Source: CAYRJD01 sp964424585 (GTDB lineage Bacteria; Actinomycetota; Acidimicrobiia; Acidimicrobiales; Poriferisodalaceae). From it: a DNA stretch of 46,789 bases. The translations under genes were made by a program, and so were the position numbers. Position 1 is the first letter of the stretch. The number at the start of each line of letters is the position of its first letter. This document shows positions 22,375-31,678 of the stretch, in pieces. The notes beneath the pieces were generated by a model. The model did no database searches. It was not told where the DNA came from and saw nothing but the letters and a program-made list of their open reading frames with translations. Location: assembly GCA_964424585.1 (NCBI GenBank), contig CAYRJD010000043.1, positions 1 to 46,789 on the forward strand, read 5' to 3'.

Positions 22375-23289
22375 TTGGGCACAAGCAAGCGAGCGCGACA
22401 GCGCGAGAACCGCCTGGCGCGCATCGCGGCCGAAGAGCGTGGACGGCTGGCTCGCAAGCGACGACGGCGCGTCATTCAGATCGCCGCGGGCGTCGTTGTG
22501 GTGGTGGGCGCCATCTTCGTCTACAGCCTGCTGAGCGACGGCGACAGAGTCGAGACGGCAGACGACGACGCCAGCACCACCAGCACCACCGTCGCGACCG
22601 ACGACGAGGCCGCCCAGCCCGAAGACGAGATCACCTCAACCACAACAACAGGGAGCACCATGCCACCAGCCGACCGTGTCGCCGTACCTGAGGGTGAGTG
22701 TCCGCCGCTCGACGGCACTGCTGAGCGCAAGACCGCGTTCACCAACGCGCAGCCGATGTGCGTGGATGAGAGCCAGTTCTACGCGGTCGACTTTGTGACG
22801 TCGATGGGCGATTTCACGATGGTGCTCGATCCGCAGCTCGATGCGGCGAGCGTCAACAACTTCGTGGTGCTGGCGGCGTTTCACGCGTTCGACGACACGA
22901 TCTTCCATCGCGTCATCAACGGCTTCGTCGTGCAGGGCGGCGACGTGCAGCGCTTGGACGGACGCGGCGGCCCGGGTTACAGCTTCAACGGCGGCTTCCC
23001 TGAAGACGGCTGGTATCGCGAGGGTGCGGTCGCGATGGCGAACTCGGCTGGCCCGGAGACGAACGGCTCGCAGTTCTTCGTGATCACCGGGCCCAGCGGC
23101 GTCGCGCTGCCGTCCAACTACTCGCCGCTCGGCTACGTGACGTCTGGCTACGACGTCGTCAAAGCCATCGAGGCGACCGAGACCGACAGCGCCGACAAAC
23201 CCACCTCAGACATCACCGTCACGTCTGCGTCTGTGCGCACCGCGACCGACACCGAACGGGAAGACTTCGAGGCTGCGTTCGCGTCGTAG
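22375..23289 (+). CDS. Membrane-anchored cyclophilin-type peptidyl-prolyl isomerase
   Basis: The protein has 304 residues from TTG 22375. A very basic cytoplasmic N-terminus (KRARQRENRLARIAAEERGR) precedes one membrane helix (about 38-58). A Thr/Asp-rich linker (62-100) and a cyclophilin domain follow. The domain shows FHRVINGFVVQGGD, AMANSAGPETNGSQFFI-type core (here SQFFVIT) and LGYVTSGYDVVKAIE. It probably helps fold exported proteins at the outer face of the membrane. The same architecture is common in actinobacterial PpiB relatives. Confidence 0.93.
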   Translation: MGTSKRARQRENRLARIAAEERGRLARKRRRRVIQIAAGVVVVVGAIFVYSLLSDGDRVETADDDASTTSTTVATDDEAAQPEDEITSTTTTGSTMPPADRVAVPEGECPPLDGTAERKTAFTNAQPMCVDESQFYAVDFVTSMGDFTMVLDPQLDAASVNNFVVLAAFHAFDDTIFHRVINGFVVQGGDVQRLDGRGGPGYSFNGGFPEDGWYREGAVAMANSAGPETNGSQFFVITGPSGVALPSNYSPLGYVTSGYDVVKAIEATETDSADKPTSDITVTSASVRTATDTEREDFEAAFAS

Positions 23290-23325
23290 CGACCGCTCAC
23301 CCAAACACGCGAGCCACGCCAGCCG

Positions 23326-23331
23326 TATCCT
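23326..23331 (+). promoter_or_regulatory. -10 box TATCCT of the aat operon
   Basis: TATCCT lies 6 nt before GTG 23338. It is one of the closest matches to TATAAT in the series and would drive aat, ecm and the sugar dehydrogenase. Confidence 0.57.
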
Positions 23332-23337
23332 GCGCTC

Positions 23338-24081
23338 GTGACCGCGACGGAGCAGCAGCCTTCTTCTTTGGCCGAGTCCGCGCTCGTGCCCGAACCGACA
23401 GAGCCCCCGCCGACGCAGTGGCAGTTTCCGCCAGCCGATTCGGCTGACGAAGACGGCCTCGTCGGCGCGGGCGCCGACCTCGCGCCGGCGACGCTGCTCG
23501 CCGCCTACCGGGCTGGGCTGTTTCCGATGCCGCTCGGCGACACCGTCGGCTGGTGGTCGCCCGACCCTCGCGGCGTGTTGCCGCTCAGCTACCTGCGGGT
23601 CAGCCGGTCGCTGCGGCGAGCGTGCCAGCGCTACGACATCCGCGTCGACACGGCGTTTGAGCAGGTGGTCGAGCGGTGCGCCGATCCGGTGCGTCCGAAC
23701 GGCTGGATCACCGACGACATGGCCAACGCGTACGTCGATCTGCACCGGCTGGGCTGGGCTCACAGCGTCGAGGCATGGCACGACGGCGAGCTGGCGGGCG
23801 GTCTGTACGGCGTCGCTATCGGCGCGTTTTTCGCGGGCGAGTCGATGTTTCACGGCCGCACCGACGCGTCGAAGGTCGCGCTGGTCGCGCTGGTCGACGC
23901 GCTGAAGGTGACGGGCGGCGCGCTCATCGACGTGCAGTGGAGCACGCCGCACCTGCGCGGCTTGGGCGCGGTCGACGTCAAGCGCGACGCGTACCTCAAG
24001 CTGCTGGCCGCGGCCATCGCTCGTCCGCACGCGTCGGTGTGGAACACCCAGATGGTGTTCCGCACCCTCGACGGGGCGTGA
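23338..24081 (+). CDS. aat: Leucyl/phenylalanyl-tRNA--protein transferase
   Basis: The protein has 247 residues. It adds Leu or Phe to N-terminal Arg/Lys of proteins, marking them for ClpAPS degradation. GLVGAGADLAPATLLAAYRAG, LFPMP with GWWSPDPRGVLPL, and the C-terminal GESMFHGRTDASKVALVALV and DVQWSTPHLRGLGAVDVKR segments are the family signature. The acidic N-terminal extension (1-30) is unusual. The last four bases GTGA overlap the start of ecm. Confidence 0.94.
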   Translation: MTATEQQPSSLAESALVPEPTEPPPTQWQFPPADSADEDGLVGAGADLAPATLLAAYRAGLFPMPLGDTVGWWSPDPRGVLPLSYLRVSRSLRRACQRYDIRVDTAFEQVVERCADPVRPNGWITDDMANAYVDLHRLGWAHSVEAWHDGELAGGLYGVAIGAFFAGESMFHGRTDASKVALVALVDALKVTGGALIDVQWSTPHLRGLGAVDVKRDAYLKLLAAAIARPHASVWNTQMVFRTLDGA

Positions 24082-26048
24082 CGCCGGCTTCGGACGTCGC
24101 CCGAGATCGTCCGTGGCTGATGCGGACGTACTCGGGCCACTCGTCCGCCGCCGCGTCGAACGCGCTCTACCGCCAGAACCTCGCCAAGGGTCAAACCGGC
24201 CTGTCGGTCGCGTTCGACTTGCCGACCCAGCTCGGCTACGACCCCGACCACTCTTTGTCGCGCGGCGAGGTCGGCCGGGTCGGCGTGCCCGTCGCGCACC
24301 TCGGCCACATGGGCGAGCTGCTCGACGGCATTCCGCTCGACGCGATGAACACGTCGATGACGATCAACGCGACTGCGCCGTGGCTGCTCGCGCTGTACGT
24401 CACCCACGCCGCGCGCACCGGCGTCGAAGCGTCGCAGCTGCGGGGTACGACGCAGAACGACTTGCTGAAGGAGTACCTGAGCCGCGGCACGTACATCTTC
24501 CCGCCGATGCCGAGCCGCCGCCTGACGGTCGACGTCATCGCCTACTGCGCGACGCACGTGCCCAGCTGGAACCCCATCAACATCTGCAGCTACCACCTGC
24601 GCGAGGCGGGCGGCACGCCCGTGCAAGAGATCGCATACGCGATGGCGAACGCCATCGACGTGCTCGACGCGGTGGCGGCCAGCGGGCAGGTCAGCGACGC
24701 GCAGTTTCCGTCGGTCGTGGGCAGCATCTCGTTCTTCTTGAACTCCGGCATTCGGTTCGTCGAAGAGGTGTGCAAGGTGCGGGCGATGACGCAGATGTGG
24801 AGCGACATCTGCGCGCGGCGCTACGGCATTGACGACCCCAAGCTGCGCCGGTTTCGCTACGGCGTGCAGGTCAACTCGCTCGGGCTGACCGAAGCGCAGC
24901 CGGAAAACAACGTGCAGCGCATCGTGCTCGAGATGCTGGGCGTGACGCTGTCGAAGCAGGCTCGCACGCGGTCGCTGCAGCTGCCGGCGTGGAACGAAGC
25001 GCTCGGCTTGCCGCGCCCCGAAGACCAGCAGTGGTCGCTGCGCATGCAGCAGGTGCTGGCGCACGAGACCGACCTGCTAGAGCACGACGACATCTTCGAC
25101 GGCAGCCACGTCGTGGAAGAGCGCACGGCCGAGATGGTGCGCGCGGCGCGCGCCGAGATGAACGAGATCGTCGACGCGGGTGGGGCGTTCGCGATGGTGG
25201 ACGAGCTGAAGGCCCGCCTGGTTGCCGCCAACACCGATCGGGTGCGCAGCATCGAGACGGGCGACGAGACGGTGGTGGGTGTCAACAGCTTCACCGAGAC
25301 CAACGCCTCACCGATGGGGGTTGGCGAGCAGTTCATGCGCGCCGACCCTGCGGCGGCAGAGCAGCTGGTCGCCGACGTCGACCGCTGGCGCGCGGCGCGC
25401 GACCAGAGCGCGGTGCTGGCCGCCATCGACGACCTCAAGATCGCCGCGAGCAGCGACGTCAACATCGTGGGGCCGTCGCTGGCCGCCGCGGCTGCTGGCG
25501 TGACGACCGGCGAGTGGGCGATGGCGCTGCGGGAGGTATTCGGCGAGCACGTCGCTTCGACCGGGGTTGGCGCGCAGGCGCAGCGACGGTCAGGCTCGGC
25601 GTTCGGCGCCACTGCGGCGCGCTGCGCAGAACTTGCTGGCGGGCCGCCGCGGGTGCTGGTCGGCAAGCCCGGCCTCGACGGCCACTCGAACGGCGCCGAG
25701 CAAGTGGCGGTAGCGGCGCGTGACTCAGGGATGGAGGTCATCTACGACGGCATCCGGTCGACGCCCGAGCAGATCGCTGCGGCCGCCCGCGACGAAGACG
25801 TCGACCTGGTGTGGCTGTCGATCCTTTCGGGCAGCCACCTGGCGGTGGTGCCCGAGGTGGTGAACCTGCTGCGCGGCGAGGGCGTGCGCGCGCCGGTGGT
25901 CGCCGAGGGAATCATTCCCGACGGCGACGCTGCCGTGCTGCGCGCGGCAGGCGTTGCCGACACGTTCGCACCCAAAGACTTCGAGCTGGCCGTGATGATG
26001 GACCGCATCGTCGAGCTGGCGAAGGCCCACCGAACAGCTAGCGCGTGA
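24078..26048 (+). CDS. ecm: Ethylmalonyl-CoA mutase (B12-dependent)
   Basis: The protein has 656 residues from GTG 24078, which overlaps the aat stop as GTGA; the longer open frame upstream is a shadow of aat. It is a single-chain acyl-CoA mutase with the substrate TIM barrel at the N-terminus (WLMRTYSGHSSAAASNALYR, LRGTTQNDLLKEYLSRGTY). The cobalamin domain is at the C-terminus (VGKPGLDGHSNGAEQVA, containing DGHSNG = DxHxxG). These segments match the Ecm/MeaA branch rather than methylmalonyl-CoA mutase. Ecm converts ethylmalonyl-CoA to methylsuccinyl-CoA in acetate assimilation or extender-unit supply. No other pathway gene lies nearby. Subfamily assignment is from memory. Confidence 0.88.
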   Translation: MTPASDVARDRPWLMRTYSGHSSAAASNALYRQNLAKGQTGLSVAFDLPTQLGYDPDHSLSRGEVGRVGVPVAHLGHMGELLDGIPLDAMNTSMTINATAPWLLALYVTHAARTGVEASQLRGTTQNDLLKEYLSRGTYIFPPMPSRRLTVDVIAYCATHVPSWNPINICSYHLREAGGTPVQEIAYAMANAIDVLDAVAASGQVSDAQFPSVVGSISFFLNSGIRFVEEVCKVRAMTQMWSDICARRYGIDDPKLRRFRYGVQVNSLGLTEAQPENNVQRIVLEMLGVTLSKQARTRSLQLPAWNEALGLPRPEDQQWSLRMQQVLAHETDLLEHDDIFDGSHVVEERTAEMVRAARAEMNEIVDAGGAFAMVDELKARLVAANTDRVRSIETGDETVVGVNSFTETNASPMGVGEQFMRADPAAAEQLVADVDRWRAARDQSAVLAAIDDLKIAASSDVNIVGPSLAAAAAGVTTGEWAMALREVFGEHVASTGVGAQAQRRSGSAFGATAARCAELAGGPPRVLVGKPGLDGHSNGAEQVAVAARDSGMEVIYDGIRSTPEQIAAAARDEDVDLVWLSILSGSHLAVVPEVVNLLRGEGVRAPVVAEGIIPDGDAAVLRAAGVADTFAPKDFELAVMMDRIVELAKAHRTASA

Positions 26049-27556
26049 CGGCGCGGCGCGGCGGCCGGCGAGGTGCTGCGCGTCGAGTTGACGTCGCGGC
26101 GGGTGTCGCGCTGACGGCGCTGCTGGTGGTGAGCGGCTGCGGTGCCGACGTGGCCGACAACACCGACTCGGCGAACAGCGATGACCAAGTGAGCGAGCCG
26201 GCGATGTCAACCACCGCGCCGCCGACGGTGCCGGGCCAAGCAGGCGCGCTGCCCGCGCTCGCTGACGAGCCGCTAGAGGTCTCGCTCACCACGGCCGCCC
26301 GTTCAGGCCGCGCGCCCACTAGCAGCCCCGCGTCGATGAGCACCGCCGCGCCCGCGACGAGCACCACGGTGACCGCGCCGAGCACGACCACGAAATCGAC
26401 CTCGACGAGCGCAGCCGCCGACACGACCGCAGCGGAGACCACCGCGACGACGTTGACCGTCGTCGATGTCGAACGGCCGGTGCGCGTCGAGCTGGTCGAG
26501 CTGACCGAGCTGGATGAGCCGGTCGATCTGTTGGCGGCGCCCGGCGAGAGCGCGCTGTGGGTCGTCGAGCGTGCCGGACGAGTGCTGCGGGTCGACCCGG
26601 CGACCGGCGAAACGCTGGGCACCGTGCTCGACGTTTCTTCGCTCACCACCACCCAATCTGAGCGCGGGTTGTTAGGCATCGAAGCGACCGACCGCTGGCT
26701 TTACGTCAGCTACACCAACCTCGCAGGCGACAGCGAGCTGTGGGCGTATGAGCGCAGCGCAACCGAGTTGGCCGCGCTGTCTGGCGAGCGCCGCATGCTG
26801 GCGTCGGTCGACCAGCCGTTTCCCAACCACAACGGCGGCGACGTCGCGCTCGACGCCGACGGCTACCTCTACTGGTCGCTGGGCGACGGCGGCTCGGCGA
26901 ACGACCCGCTCGGCTCCGGTCAAGACACCACGACGCTGCTGGGCTCAATCGTGCGCATCGAGCCGACGCCCGCGGCCAGCGCGCCGTACCGCGTTCCGCC
27001 CGACAACCCGTTCGTCGACGGCGTGCGCGCGGATGGTTCGCCCGCTCGCCCGGAGATCTGGCTTTACGGCGCTCGCAACATCTGGCGCTTCAGCATCGAC
27101 GCGCCCACCGGCGACCTCTGGGCAGCCGACGTCGGCCAGGCGACCCAAGAAGAGGTCAACCTGCTGCGCGGCGCGACCGGCGGCGGGCGTGGCGCGAACC
27201 TGGGCTGGAACGTGCGCGAGGGGCTGTTGGCGTTCGCCGACGCGCCCGACAGTTTCGACGCTGCCACGTTGGTCGACCCGCTGTGGGTCTACGGACGTAA
27301 CGGCGGCTGCAGCGTGACCGGCGGACAGGTGTACCGCGGCACCGGCATCGCTGGCTTGGCTGGCGCATACGTGTTCGGTGACTACTGCACGTCGCGTTTG
27401 TGGGCGCTGCGGGTCACCGCAGACGGCGTCGAAACCGTCGACCTTGGCGCTCGCCTAGAAGAAGGCTTGCTCGCTTCGATCAACGTCGGCCACGACGGCG
27501 AGCTGTACGCGCTTTCACTCGCGGGCCCCATCTACCGCGTGACAGCAGGCTCCTAA
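26045..27556 (+). CDS. PQQ-dependent sugar (aldose/sorbosone) dehydrogenase, lipoprotein
   Basis: The protein has 503 residues from GTG 26045, overlapping the ecm stop as GTGA. A lipobox LVVSGC places a lipid-modified Cys at about residue 32, and a Thr/Ala/Ser-rich linker runs to about 135. The rest is a six-bladed propeller of the glucose/sorbosone dehydrogenase family. PFPNHNGGDVALDADGYLYW and SLGDGGSANDP hold the catalytic His and nearby residues. WLYGARNIWRFSID and VGQATQEEVN follow. The C-terminal blade has YVFGDYCTSRLWAL. It would oxidise aldoses outside the membrane with bound PQQ. PQQ synthesis genes are not seen here. Confidence 0.9.
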   Translation: MTARRGGRRGAARRVDVAAGVALTALLVVSGCGADVADNTDSANSDDQVSEPAMSTTAPPTVPGQAGALPALADEPLEVSLTTAARSGRAPTSSPASMSTAAPATSTTVTAPSTTTKSTSTSAAADTTAAETTATTLTVVDVERPVRVELVELTELDEPVDLLAAPGESALWVVERAGRVLRVDPATGETLGTVLDVSSLTTTQSERGLLGIEATDRWLYVSYTNLAGDSELWAYERSATELAALSGERRMLASVDQPFPNHNGGDVALDADGYLYWSLGDGGSANDPLGSGQDTTTLLGSIVRIEPTPAASAPYRVPPDNPFVDGVRADGSPARPEIWLYGARNIWRFSIDAPTGDLWAADVGQATQEEVNLLRGATGGGRGANLGWNVREGLLAFADAPDSFDAATLVDPLWVYGRNGGCSVTGGQVYRGTGIAGLAGAYVFGDYCTSRLWALRVTADGVETVDLGARLEEGLLASINVGHDGELYALSLAGPIYRVTAGS

Positions 27557-27590
27557 GTCTCGCGCCAGCAAACTCGTGGAGCGCGCTCGG

Positions 27591-27836
27591 TCAGTCGCTC
27601 TCGCCGTCGTCGTGGTAGCCGTGTTCGATGTGCCAGGTCACGCTCTCGATGCCGTTGACAAACGCACCCGTACAGGCCGCAGCTACGAGCGACTCGGTTG
27701 CCACGGCAAGTTTCAACTTGCGTTCCGACGGATCGGTGTCGGCCGGCAACTCGTCTAGCTCACGAAAACGATCCAGGCTCGCGGCAATCATTTCGTCGCG
27801 CATGGCGCTCAGGTCAAATCCGTCGTCTTCATGCAT
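27591..27836 (-). CDS. Hypothetical 81-residue acidic protein, possibly truncated at its start
   Basis: From ATG 27836 the frame encodes MHEDDGFDLSAMRDEMIAAS and ends GYHDDGESD. It has a plausible protein composition and no opposite-strand competitor. No family is recognised. The same frame stays open and protein-like for about 22 more codons upstream (LHYVAARKDIAVSEAATKL) before a stop, but without ATG, GTG or TTG. Either the gene uses another start or its 5' end has been lost. It faces the PQQ dehydrogenase gene, 34 bp from its stop. Confidence 0.45.
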   Translation of the reverse strand: MHEDDGFDLSAMRDEMIAASLDRFRELDELPADTDPSERKLKLAVATESLVAAACTGAFVNGIESVTWHIEHGYHDDGESD

Positions 27837-28214
27837 CAGTTTCGTGGCGGCTTCAGAGACGGCAATATCTTTCCGTGCTGCTACGTAGTGCAGTTCGCTG
27901 AGTGCCCGGTGTCAATGCACACGTTGCTACGGGGCGCGTAAAACGGCGGCGACACCGACGCGCGGTTCGTCATCGCCGACAACGACGACGCGGAGCGCAT
28001 CGACGCGCAAGGGACGGACGGGCGTCGCTGTTTGGGTGCGATGCCCGTCGGCCGCCTGGGTTGACGAACCCACCTCTATTGCATACGGGTGCGCTCTTAC
28101 TCTTGACCTCCGGCTTCTCGTCTTGACGCAAAGAGCGCGCTGATGCACCGCTCAGCGGGCGCCGCACCGACGACGGCCGACAACTGATCTACCTCGATCA
28201 CAAGGAGCGCGTTG
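27837..28214. other. Non-coding or decayed stretch before the CWB2 gene
   Basis: No convincing gene. On the plus strand a short piece around 27941-28063 reads like protein (GGDTDARFVIADNDDAERID) but lacks a start and may be a gene remnant. AAAGAGCGCGCTGATG at 28130-28145 resembles AAGGAGCGCGTTGATG at 28202-28217, the real start region, and opens a 14-codon frame (MHRSAGAAPTTADN). That may be a duplicated leader. Confidence 0.35.
28202..28207 (+). promoter_or_regulatory. Ribosome-binding site AAGGAG of the CWB2 gene
   Basis: AAGGAG lies 7 nt before ATG 28215. It selects this ATG over the adjoining TTG at 28212. Confidence 0.7.
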
Positions 28215-30917
28215 ATGAACCCACTAGTTGAGATGAAGAGCGCGGCTGCGCTGCGCGCAGCCGCTCGTGTTTGGCGCGCCGGCCTGCGGCCGGCGCGCTT
28301 GTTGTTCGCTGCGGCGGTCGGCGTGGTGGCGGCGCTCAGCATGCCGCTCGTGGCCGCGAGCACGCCATCCGCCGCCCACACGTCGCATCTGACGGTGTCG
28401 CAGTCGTTCGCACCCCGGCGGGTCGAGCCGCAAGCTGTCGGGTCGAAGGCTGCTACGGACGTGTTGCCTCGGGTGGCGCAGCCGTCGGTGGCTGAGGGCG
28501 CCACGAACCCGCAGGGCGAGCGTCTGTTGGCTGGCGCTGACCGCTACGCGACGGCGGTGCTGCTCGCTGAGGTGCCGTTGGATGCTGGCGATGCTGCCAC
28601 TCGTGAGGTGCTGGTGGTGTCGGGTGAGAGCTTGGTCGACGCGGTGTCGGCGGTGTCGGTCGCTGCGAGCCGTGACGCAGCGATCGTGCTGACCGCAACC
28701 GACACGGTGCCAGAGGTGGTCGCCGAGTTCATCGCCAGGCGCGGCTTCGACCGGGTGACCGTCGGCGGCGGCACCGCAGCGGTGAGCGACACGACCGCAG
28801 AGGAGCTTGCCGCGCTCGTGCGCGACGCGAACGACGACGGCGGGTCGAGCGGCGCGGCTGGCGGCAGGTCGAGCAACGCGGTGGCTGGCGCGGGCGACGT
28901 GAGCGATGGCGACGGGTCGAGCGGCACGACGAGCGGCGGGGCTGGCGGCGCGACGGGCGGCGGGTCTGTGCCGCGTGTGGCGGGTGCGACGCGTTTTGAG
29001 ACGGCGGTCGCGGCGGCGCGTGCGGCGGATCAGCCGGGCAACTGGTGCGACACCGGCTATCGCGGGGCGATTGTGGTGTCTGGTGAGAGCTTGGTGGACG
29101 GCGTGATCGCGGCGCCGGTCGCGTACGCGTGGCGGCTGCCGCTGCTGTTCACCGAAGCTGACCGGCTGCCGGAAGTTGTTGACGAGTTTCTCAAGGGCGT
29201 CGCGAACGTGCGGCACGTCACCGTCGTCGGCGCACCAGACGACATCAGCGACGCGGTGGTGCGCGACATTGCGCGCGCCAACGACGTCAACGTGCTCCGC
29301 ATCGACGCGGCCACGCCAGCAGCAAGGTCGGTTGAGCTAGCGACTGCGATGGAGGACTGCGCCGCGCAGCCCGTCGCGCCAGGCGAATACGCGCTGATGG
29401 ATGCGGCGCAGCCGGTCGACGGCGTCGCGGCTGCTGCTGCGCTCGCGACCGGTCTCGGCAGTCACAGCCAGTCGAACGACCTCATCCCGATTTTGGCGGT
29501 CAACCAAAACACTCTTCCTGCGGAAATCGCCGACTACCTGCGCCGAACTGGTGAAACCCACAACCAAATCACGCTCTATCCGCTCGGCGGCGTCGCCCGC
29601 TTGACGCCGCGCGTCATTACCAGCGCGATGAACGCCGCGCAAGGCAACCCCGACACAGGCGACGCTGCTGGCGTTGCGGCTGGGGTTGACGTGAGCGACG
29701 CCGCGCTCATCGCTGCCGGGCTGACCCCGGGCAAGTCCGACGGCACCGGTGTCGCGGTCGGCGTGGGCGTGGTGGTCGAGGACGGGGTGATCAGGTTGGA
29801 GCCGACGCAGCCGCGCCGCGCGTCGACGTTCAACGTCTTGATACACGAACGAGACGCGCGCTTCAAGGCCGCTGACGCGATGCCGATACCGAACGGGTGG
29901 TTTGCGTCGCCTGGCGTGCTCGACCCTTACTTGTGGCAACCGGAAATACGGGTGCTTGAGGCTGGGGTGGATCACGACGGCGACGGCACGCTCAGTCCTG
30001 ACGAGCGCTGGCCGTTGGGTTCGCCAGAGCGAGCAGCCTACATGGTGGCGTCGGGTGGGCAGGCGCCGCCGGGTGCGACGGTGCTGGTCGCGCCGGACGT
30101 GCGGGCGCGCAACGGCGACGAGGGTGAGCGCAACACCGCGGTGCGCTACCCGGCCGGTATTCCGGTGCCGCCGGGCGCACCCGACCGCACCCAGACGACG
30201 TTTGAGCAGCGTCAGCTAGAGCGGAAGTCCCGGTTCGAGGCGTATTCGGGCGGTCGAGGGTTTGGGGTATGGGCGACCGACGACGATCACGGTTTCGGCC
30301 CTTGGCGCAGCGGTCACTACCAAGACATTTGCGCTGCCACGCCGAATCCTGTTCGGGGTCAGTCGGCCATTGGCGTGACATCGACGGCAGATGGGATCAC
30401 GTGTGAGACGGCTGCTGATTGGTATTTGTGGATGTGCGACACCATGAACACGCCCGAGATCAACTCGTTGGGGTTTGTGGAGGCGTGGTTGACGACGATT
30501 GACCGGTTCCAGGACCAGTGGATCAGCCAGGTCCCCGCCGAGCACGTGTTTCAGGAGGGCATCGAAGACAGCGCCGTGGTCGCGGTCTGGGCGCTTGAGC
30601 AGGGCACGACTCCGTTGTGCACGTACAACGCTGACCCGGCGAACTACAACTCCGAGGCAAACCTCGCGGCGAAGGCTGCCGCGTTGCGTGAGTTGAACGA
30701 GTGGGGCAGTGATCCGGCGAACGGGTTCACCGCAGGCTCCGGCACGCCCGATGCCGACTCCGCGTTCTGGGACTGGCCAGGCGACCGTATGTTCGCTTTG
30801 CGCGATGTGTCTGAGTCGCGGCGTAACCGCGAGCAGAACGAGGCTTGCTGGTCGGATGTTCGCGAGTGCTCGACGGGCAGCACCGGTGGCGTGTGGGGGT
30901 TGCGTTCGCTTGCGTAA
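28215..30917 (+). CDS. Secreted cell-wall protein with three CWB2 repeats, an EF-hand-like loop and an unknown C-terminal domain
   Basis: The protein has 900 residues. A signal peptide (about 22-48) is followed by three cell-wall-binding-repeat-2 units. The first is at about 103-197 (RLLAGADRYATAVLLAE, VLVVSGESLVDAVSA). The second is at about 252-364 (VPRVAGATRFETAV, IVVSGESLVDGVIA). The third, at about 391-476, is more divergent. Three CWB2 units are the usual number for anchoring to wall polymers. Gly/Ser-rich spacers separate the first two. After residue 530 comes a domain I do not recognise, with a calcium-type loop DHDGDGTLSPDE at 586-597, several Trp-rich segments and paired Cys. It probably acts at the cell surface. 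The next frame overlaps its stop. Confidence 0.85.
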   Translation: MNPLVEMKSAAALRAAARVWRAGLRPARLLFAAAVGVVAALSMPLVAASTPSAAHTSHLTVSQSFAPRRVEPQAVGSKAATDVLPRVAQPSVAEGATNPQGERLLAGADRYATAVLLAEVPLDAGDAATREVLVVSGESLVDAVSAVSVAASRDAAIVLTATDTVPEVVAEFIARRGFDRVTVGGGTAAVSDTTAEELAALVRDANDDGGSSGAAGGRSSNAVAGAGDVSDGDGSSGTTSGGAGGATGGGSVPRVAGATRFETAVAAARAADQPGNWCDTGYRGAIVVSGESLVDGVIAAPVAYAWRLPLLFTEADRLPEVVDEFLKGVANVRHVTVVGAPDDISDAVVRDIARANDVNVLRIDAATPAARSVELATAMEDCAAQPVAPGEYALMDAAQPVDGVAAAAALATGLGSHSQSNDLIPILAVNQNTLPAEIADYLRRTGETHNQITLYPLGGVARLTPRVITSAMNAAQGNPDTGDAAGVAAGVDVSDAALIAAGLTPGKSDGTGVAVGVGVVVEDGVIRLEPTQPRRASTFNVLIHERDARFKAADAMPIPNGWFASPGVLDPYLWQPEIRVLEAGVDHDGDGTLSPDERWPLGSPERAAYMVASGGQAPPGATVLVAPDVRARNGDEGERNTAVRYPAGIPVPPGAPDRTQTTFEQRQLERKSRFEAYSGGRGFGVWATDDDHGFGPWRSGHYQDICAATPNPVRGQSAIGVTSTADGITCETAADWYLWMCDTMNTPEINSLGFVEAWLTTIDRFQDQWISQVPAEHVFQEGIEDSAVVAVWALEQGTTPLCTYNADPANYNSEANLAAKAAALRELNEWGSDPANGFTAGSGTPDADSAFWDWPGDRMFALRDVSESRRNREQNEACWSDVRECSTGSTGGVWGLRSLA

Positions 30918-31678
30918 TCGGTGGCAGCTTTCCCTGTTGACCCTGGCGGGGTTAGCTGCCGCCATCTGTTTCGCCGCGCTCGCCCACTCACCATCGCCTG
31001 TTGGCGCGCACGCTGGGCCCGGGTGCCGACCGCTGGGCAATCGAAGACCCACACCAGCCGGACACCCGGATCACCTGGAACGGACACCCCCACGACACCG
31101 CCGAGTGGGACATCGTGTTCGGCGACGAAGATGACTGGGATGGTTCGCCGGGCTCTAGCCCGTGCGAGAGTCCGTCACACCACGGCTTACGGGCGGACAG
31201 GACGCGAGCGCATTGCGCTTATGTGGTGAAGCACTACAACCCGTGGCTCATCGACAAGGAGATGCACCCGCGTCACGGTGACGTGATCAACTCGTGGTGC
31301 GCGGTGATCGCCCGCGGCGCACCTGGCAATCGCACGGTGTTCGAGCCTGCTGACACGATCCTGTTCGTCGACGACACCGGACAAGCGACGTGCATCGACG
31401 GCGACGACCACCACTCCGGCGGGCCCGGCGCGGAAGCAGGCACCCAGCCGACGCACCGCTATCACGGCGACGACGACTTCATCGACCAGCACGGCGACAC
31501 CATCAACGCGGGGCTACCCACCAACCAGCGAGTCATCGCTAACGCGCACGTCAACGGGCGCTGCTGCGATGAGATCGTCGCCCAAGGCAGACACCGCAAC
31601 GACGGCTCCATCAACTACACCTCACAAAACAGCCTCAACCTCACCGGACGCCACGACCACAAGACCGTCATGTTCTGA
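30910..31678 (+). pseudogene. Frameshifted secreted protein: signal peptide and mature part in different frames
   Basis: TTG 30910, overlapping the CWB2 stop, opens a frame with a clean signal peptide (RNRWQLSLLTLAGLAAAICF, ending SPVGAHAGPG) that then degenerates into Arg/Pro-rich shadow sequence. The next frame, from about 31022, reads GADRWAIEDPHQPD and continues as an acidic, His- and Cys-containing protein to TGA 31678 (ends RHDHKTVMF). In that frame an in-frame stop at 30953 precludes a secretion signal. Removing one G from GGGCCCGGG (31015-31023) would join them into a protein of about 255 residues. It may be a mutation, a sequencing error or programmed frameshifting. No family is recognised. 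The tandem position suggests function with the CWB2 protein. Confidence 0.6.

Noticed and set aside
23676..24077. N-terminal extension of ethylmalonyl-CoA mutase
   Set aside because: These codons are the other-frame reading of aat; the mutase family starts close to WLMRTYSGHS, just after GTG 24078.
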